A model generated the notes under the pieces. That model ran no database searches, was not told the origin of the DNA, and saw only the letters and a list, made by a program, of their open reading frames with translations. From positions 1 through 6,591 of the forward strand of contig VXXH01000833.1 in the NCBI GenBank assembly GCA_009835515.1: a stretch of 6,591 nucleotides of DNA, written 5' to 3'. How positions within the stretch are numbered: position 1 is the first letter of the stretch; every line of letters starts with the position of its first letter. Positions 5,805 to 6,591 of this stretch are shown here, piece by piece. Source of the DNA: Candidatus Poribacteria bacterium. GTDB taxonomy: Bacteria > Poribacteria > WGA-4E > WGA-3G. The translations under genes were made by a program, and so were the position numbers.

Positions 5805-6546
5805 ACCCCTCGTACCGTAGATTTTTGCCGTTGTCGGGACCGCCTTGTCCCCAAACCCAGACATTACGGAAGTATGCCTGTTTTTCAGGGGGTAACCCTT
5901 CAATAATGTGCTTCGGTACTGACGGCTTATGAAATTGGCACCCAACGAAATTGTAGCAATTGAAGATAGCTATCCGTGGGCGATCCGGATTTTGCCATGC
6001 AACTCCCGAATGACAAAGGTTTTCCGTGAAAATAATCACAGAACCTGGCGGACAACTGTAGGTCTCAAAGAGCGGCGAATCTGTCTGCCGGTGTGTTTCA
6101 GGAATTCGGAAATTCGCTTTATGGCTCCCCGGCAAGAATAGCGTCCCCCCTTCACCCGCTTTGACTTCGTTCAGTTCAAAGACGACGCGCGTTAACGCGG
6201 CGTATATCTTCCCATCGTGACACTGGTAGTTGAAGTTCGGATTTACATTTCGGACACCGCCGTGTGGGGGCGGTCCACCATCTCCTACTGTCCGATAGGT
6301 GAACCAACTCGACTCCATCCGGATCTCGCCAAGAATCTCACGAAGAATATCAATGACGACAGGATGGTCGATTAAAAACGCGGCAGTCCCACCCGGAAAC
6401 CGCCGTTCGTGTGGCGGCAAAGATTCCGGATCAGTACGGATCGTCTCAATCTGCGCTTTCAGTGTCGTAATCTCCGAAGCTGTCAAGACTTCAGGGATTA
6501 ACAGGTAACCCTTGAGATCAAAGATAAATTTCTGTTCTTCAGTCAT
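5803..6546 (-). CDS. Phytanoyl-CoA dioxygenase (PhyH)-like protein with an atypical iron site
   Basis: A 247-residue protein of the PhyH/Fe(II)-2-oxoglutarate oxygenase fold, well diverged from the one at 82-879. The family opening is clear (FIFDLKGYLLIPEVLT, 7-22). So are the GEGGTLFLPGSHK turn (131-143), the later strand with a distal-type His (ENLCHSGVAWQ, His179) and an Arg for 2-oxoglutarate (RPRIAIFNCY, Arg191). The proximal HxD pair is not in standard form: the expected region reads NYQCHDGKIY, with His110 and Asp111 adjacent, and another candidate is His95 in PPPHGG. It may use a variant metal site or have lost oxygenase activity. The reading frame stays open to the window edge, but the ATG at 6546 is preferred because an AAAGGA site lies 8 bases upstream and the conserved fold begins right after it. 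It heads the minus-strand run, 64 bases before the small membrane protein gene, so it may be transcribed separately or with the rest. Confidence 0.88.
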   Translation of the reverse strand: MTEEQKFIFDLKGYLLIPEVLTASEITTLKAQIETIRTDPESLPPHERRFPGGTAAFLIDHPVVIDILREILGEIRMESSWFTYRTVGDGGPPPHGGVRNVNPNFNYQCHDGKIYAALTRVVFELNEVKAGEGGTLFLPGSHKANFRIPETHRQTDSPLFETYSCPPGSVIIFTENLCHSGVAWQNPDRPRIAIFNCYNFVGCQFHKPSVPKHIIEGLPPEKQAYFRNVWVWGQGGPDNGKNLRYEG

Positions 6547-6554
6547 AACAACAA

Positions 6555-6560
6555 TCCTTT
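6555..6560 (-). promoter_or_regulatory. Ribosome binding site deciding the start of the second PhyH gene
   Basis: AAAGGA on the minus strand with an 8-base spacer to the ATG at 6546. It supports a 247-residue protein rather than a version running 15 codons further to the window edge. The 31 bases beyond it are too few to judge a promoter. Confidence 0.75.
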
Positions 6561-6591
6561 CAAGCAAACAACGTTGTTGATCCTCTAACAC

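Noticed and set aside
6547..6591. A 15-codon N-terminal extension of the second PhyH protein, to a GTG at the window edge.
   Set aside because: No ribosome site is visible for it, while the ATG at 6546 has AAAGGA at 8 bases and the conserved fold starts there.
1..6591. Search for CRISPR arrays, tRNA or rRNA genes, insertion sequences and phage or toxin-antitoxin modules.
   Set aside because: None seen: no regularly spaced repeats beyond the two short ones listed, no cloverleaf-like segment in the gaps and no transposase or integrase motifs.

Overview
The window is bacterial chromosomal DNA with dense genes, short gaps and clear Shine-Dalgarno sites. Two of the seven main protein families are represented twice: phytanoyl-CoA dioxygenase (PhyH)-like enzymes and WD40 beta-propellers. 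They sit beside a xylose-isomerase-like TIM-barrel protein and a zinc-less medium-chain dehydrogenase. This mix recalls uncultured groups such as Candidatus Poribacteria, where these families are strongly expanded. That placement is inference from gene content only; there is no rRNA or marker gene here to confirm it.

Layout. One plus-strand gene (82-879) encodes a PhyH-family Fe(II)/2-oxoglutarate oxygenase with a textbook HxD...H...R site. It converges on a run of seven minus-strand genes, and the 85-base gap between them holds a perfect 9-bp GC-rich hairpin (936-956). Read in the direction of transcription (right to left), the minus-strand run is: a second, divergent PhyH-like protein (start 6546); a small two-helix membrane protein of unknown function (5738-5409); a DUF202/YidH-like membrane protein (5390-5040); a medium-chain dehydrogenase/reductase (5043-4018) whose ATG overlaps the DUF202 stop codon; a soluble WD40 propeller (3999-3109); a membrane-anchored WD40 propeller (GTG start at 3021); and a sugar phosphate isomerase/epimerase-like TIM-barrel protein (GTG start at 1786).

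Gaps within the run are 64, 18, -4, 18, 87 and 26 bases, so five or more of these genes are probably co-transcribed. The enzymes (two oxygenases, an NAD(P)-dependent dehydrogenase and an aldose-ketose type isomerase) would suit oxidative breakdown or remodelling of a small polyol, sugar or related organic compound. No substrate can be named from the sequence. The WD40 pair, one predicted in the cytosol and one facing outward from the membrane, and the two small membrane proteins are more likely scaffold or envelope components than enzymes.

I see no transposase, integrase, CRISPR array, tRNA, rRNA or recognisable defence system. No gene-free stretch exceeds 300 bases. The points most worth a second look are the atypical iron site of the second PhyH protein, a 21-bp in-frame tandem duplication in the DUF202 gene, the soluble/anchored WD40 pair, and two small repeats in the intergenic gaps.
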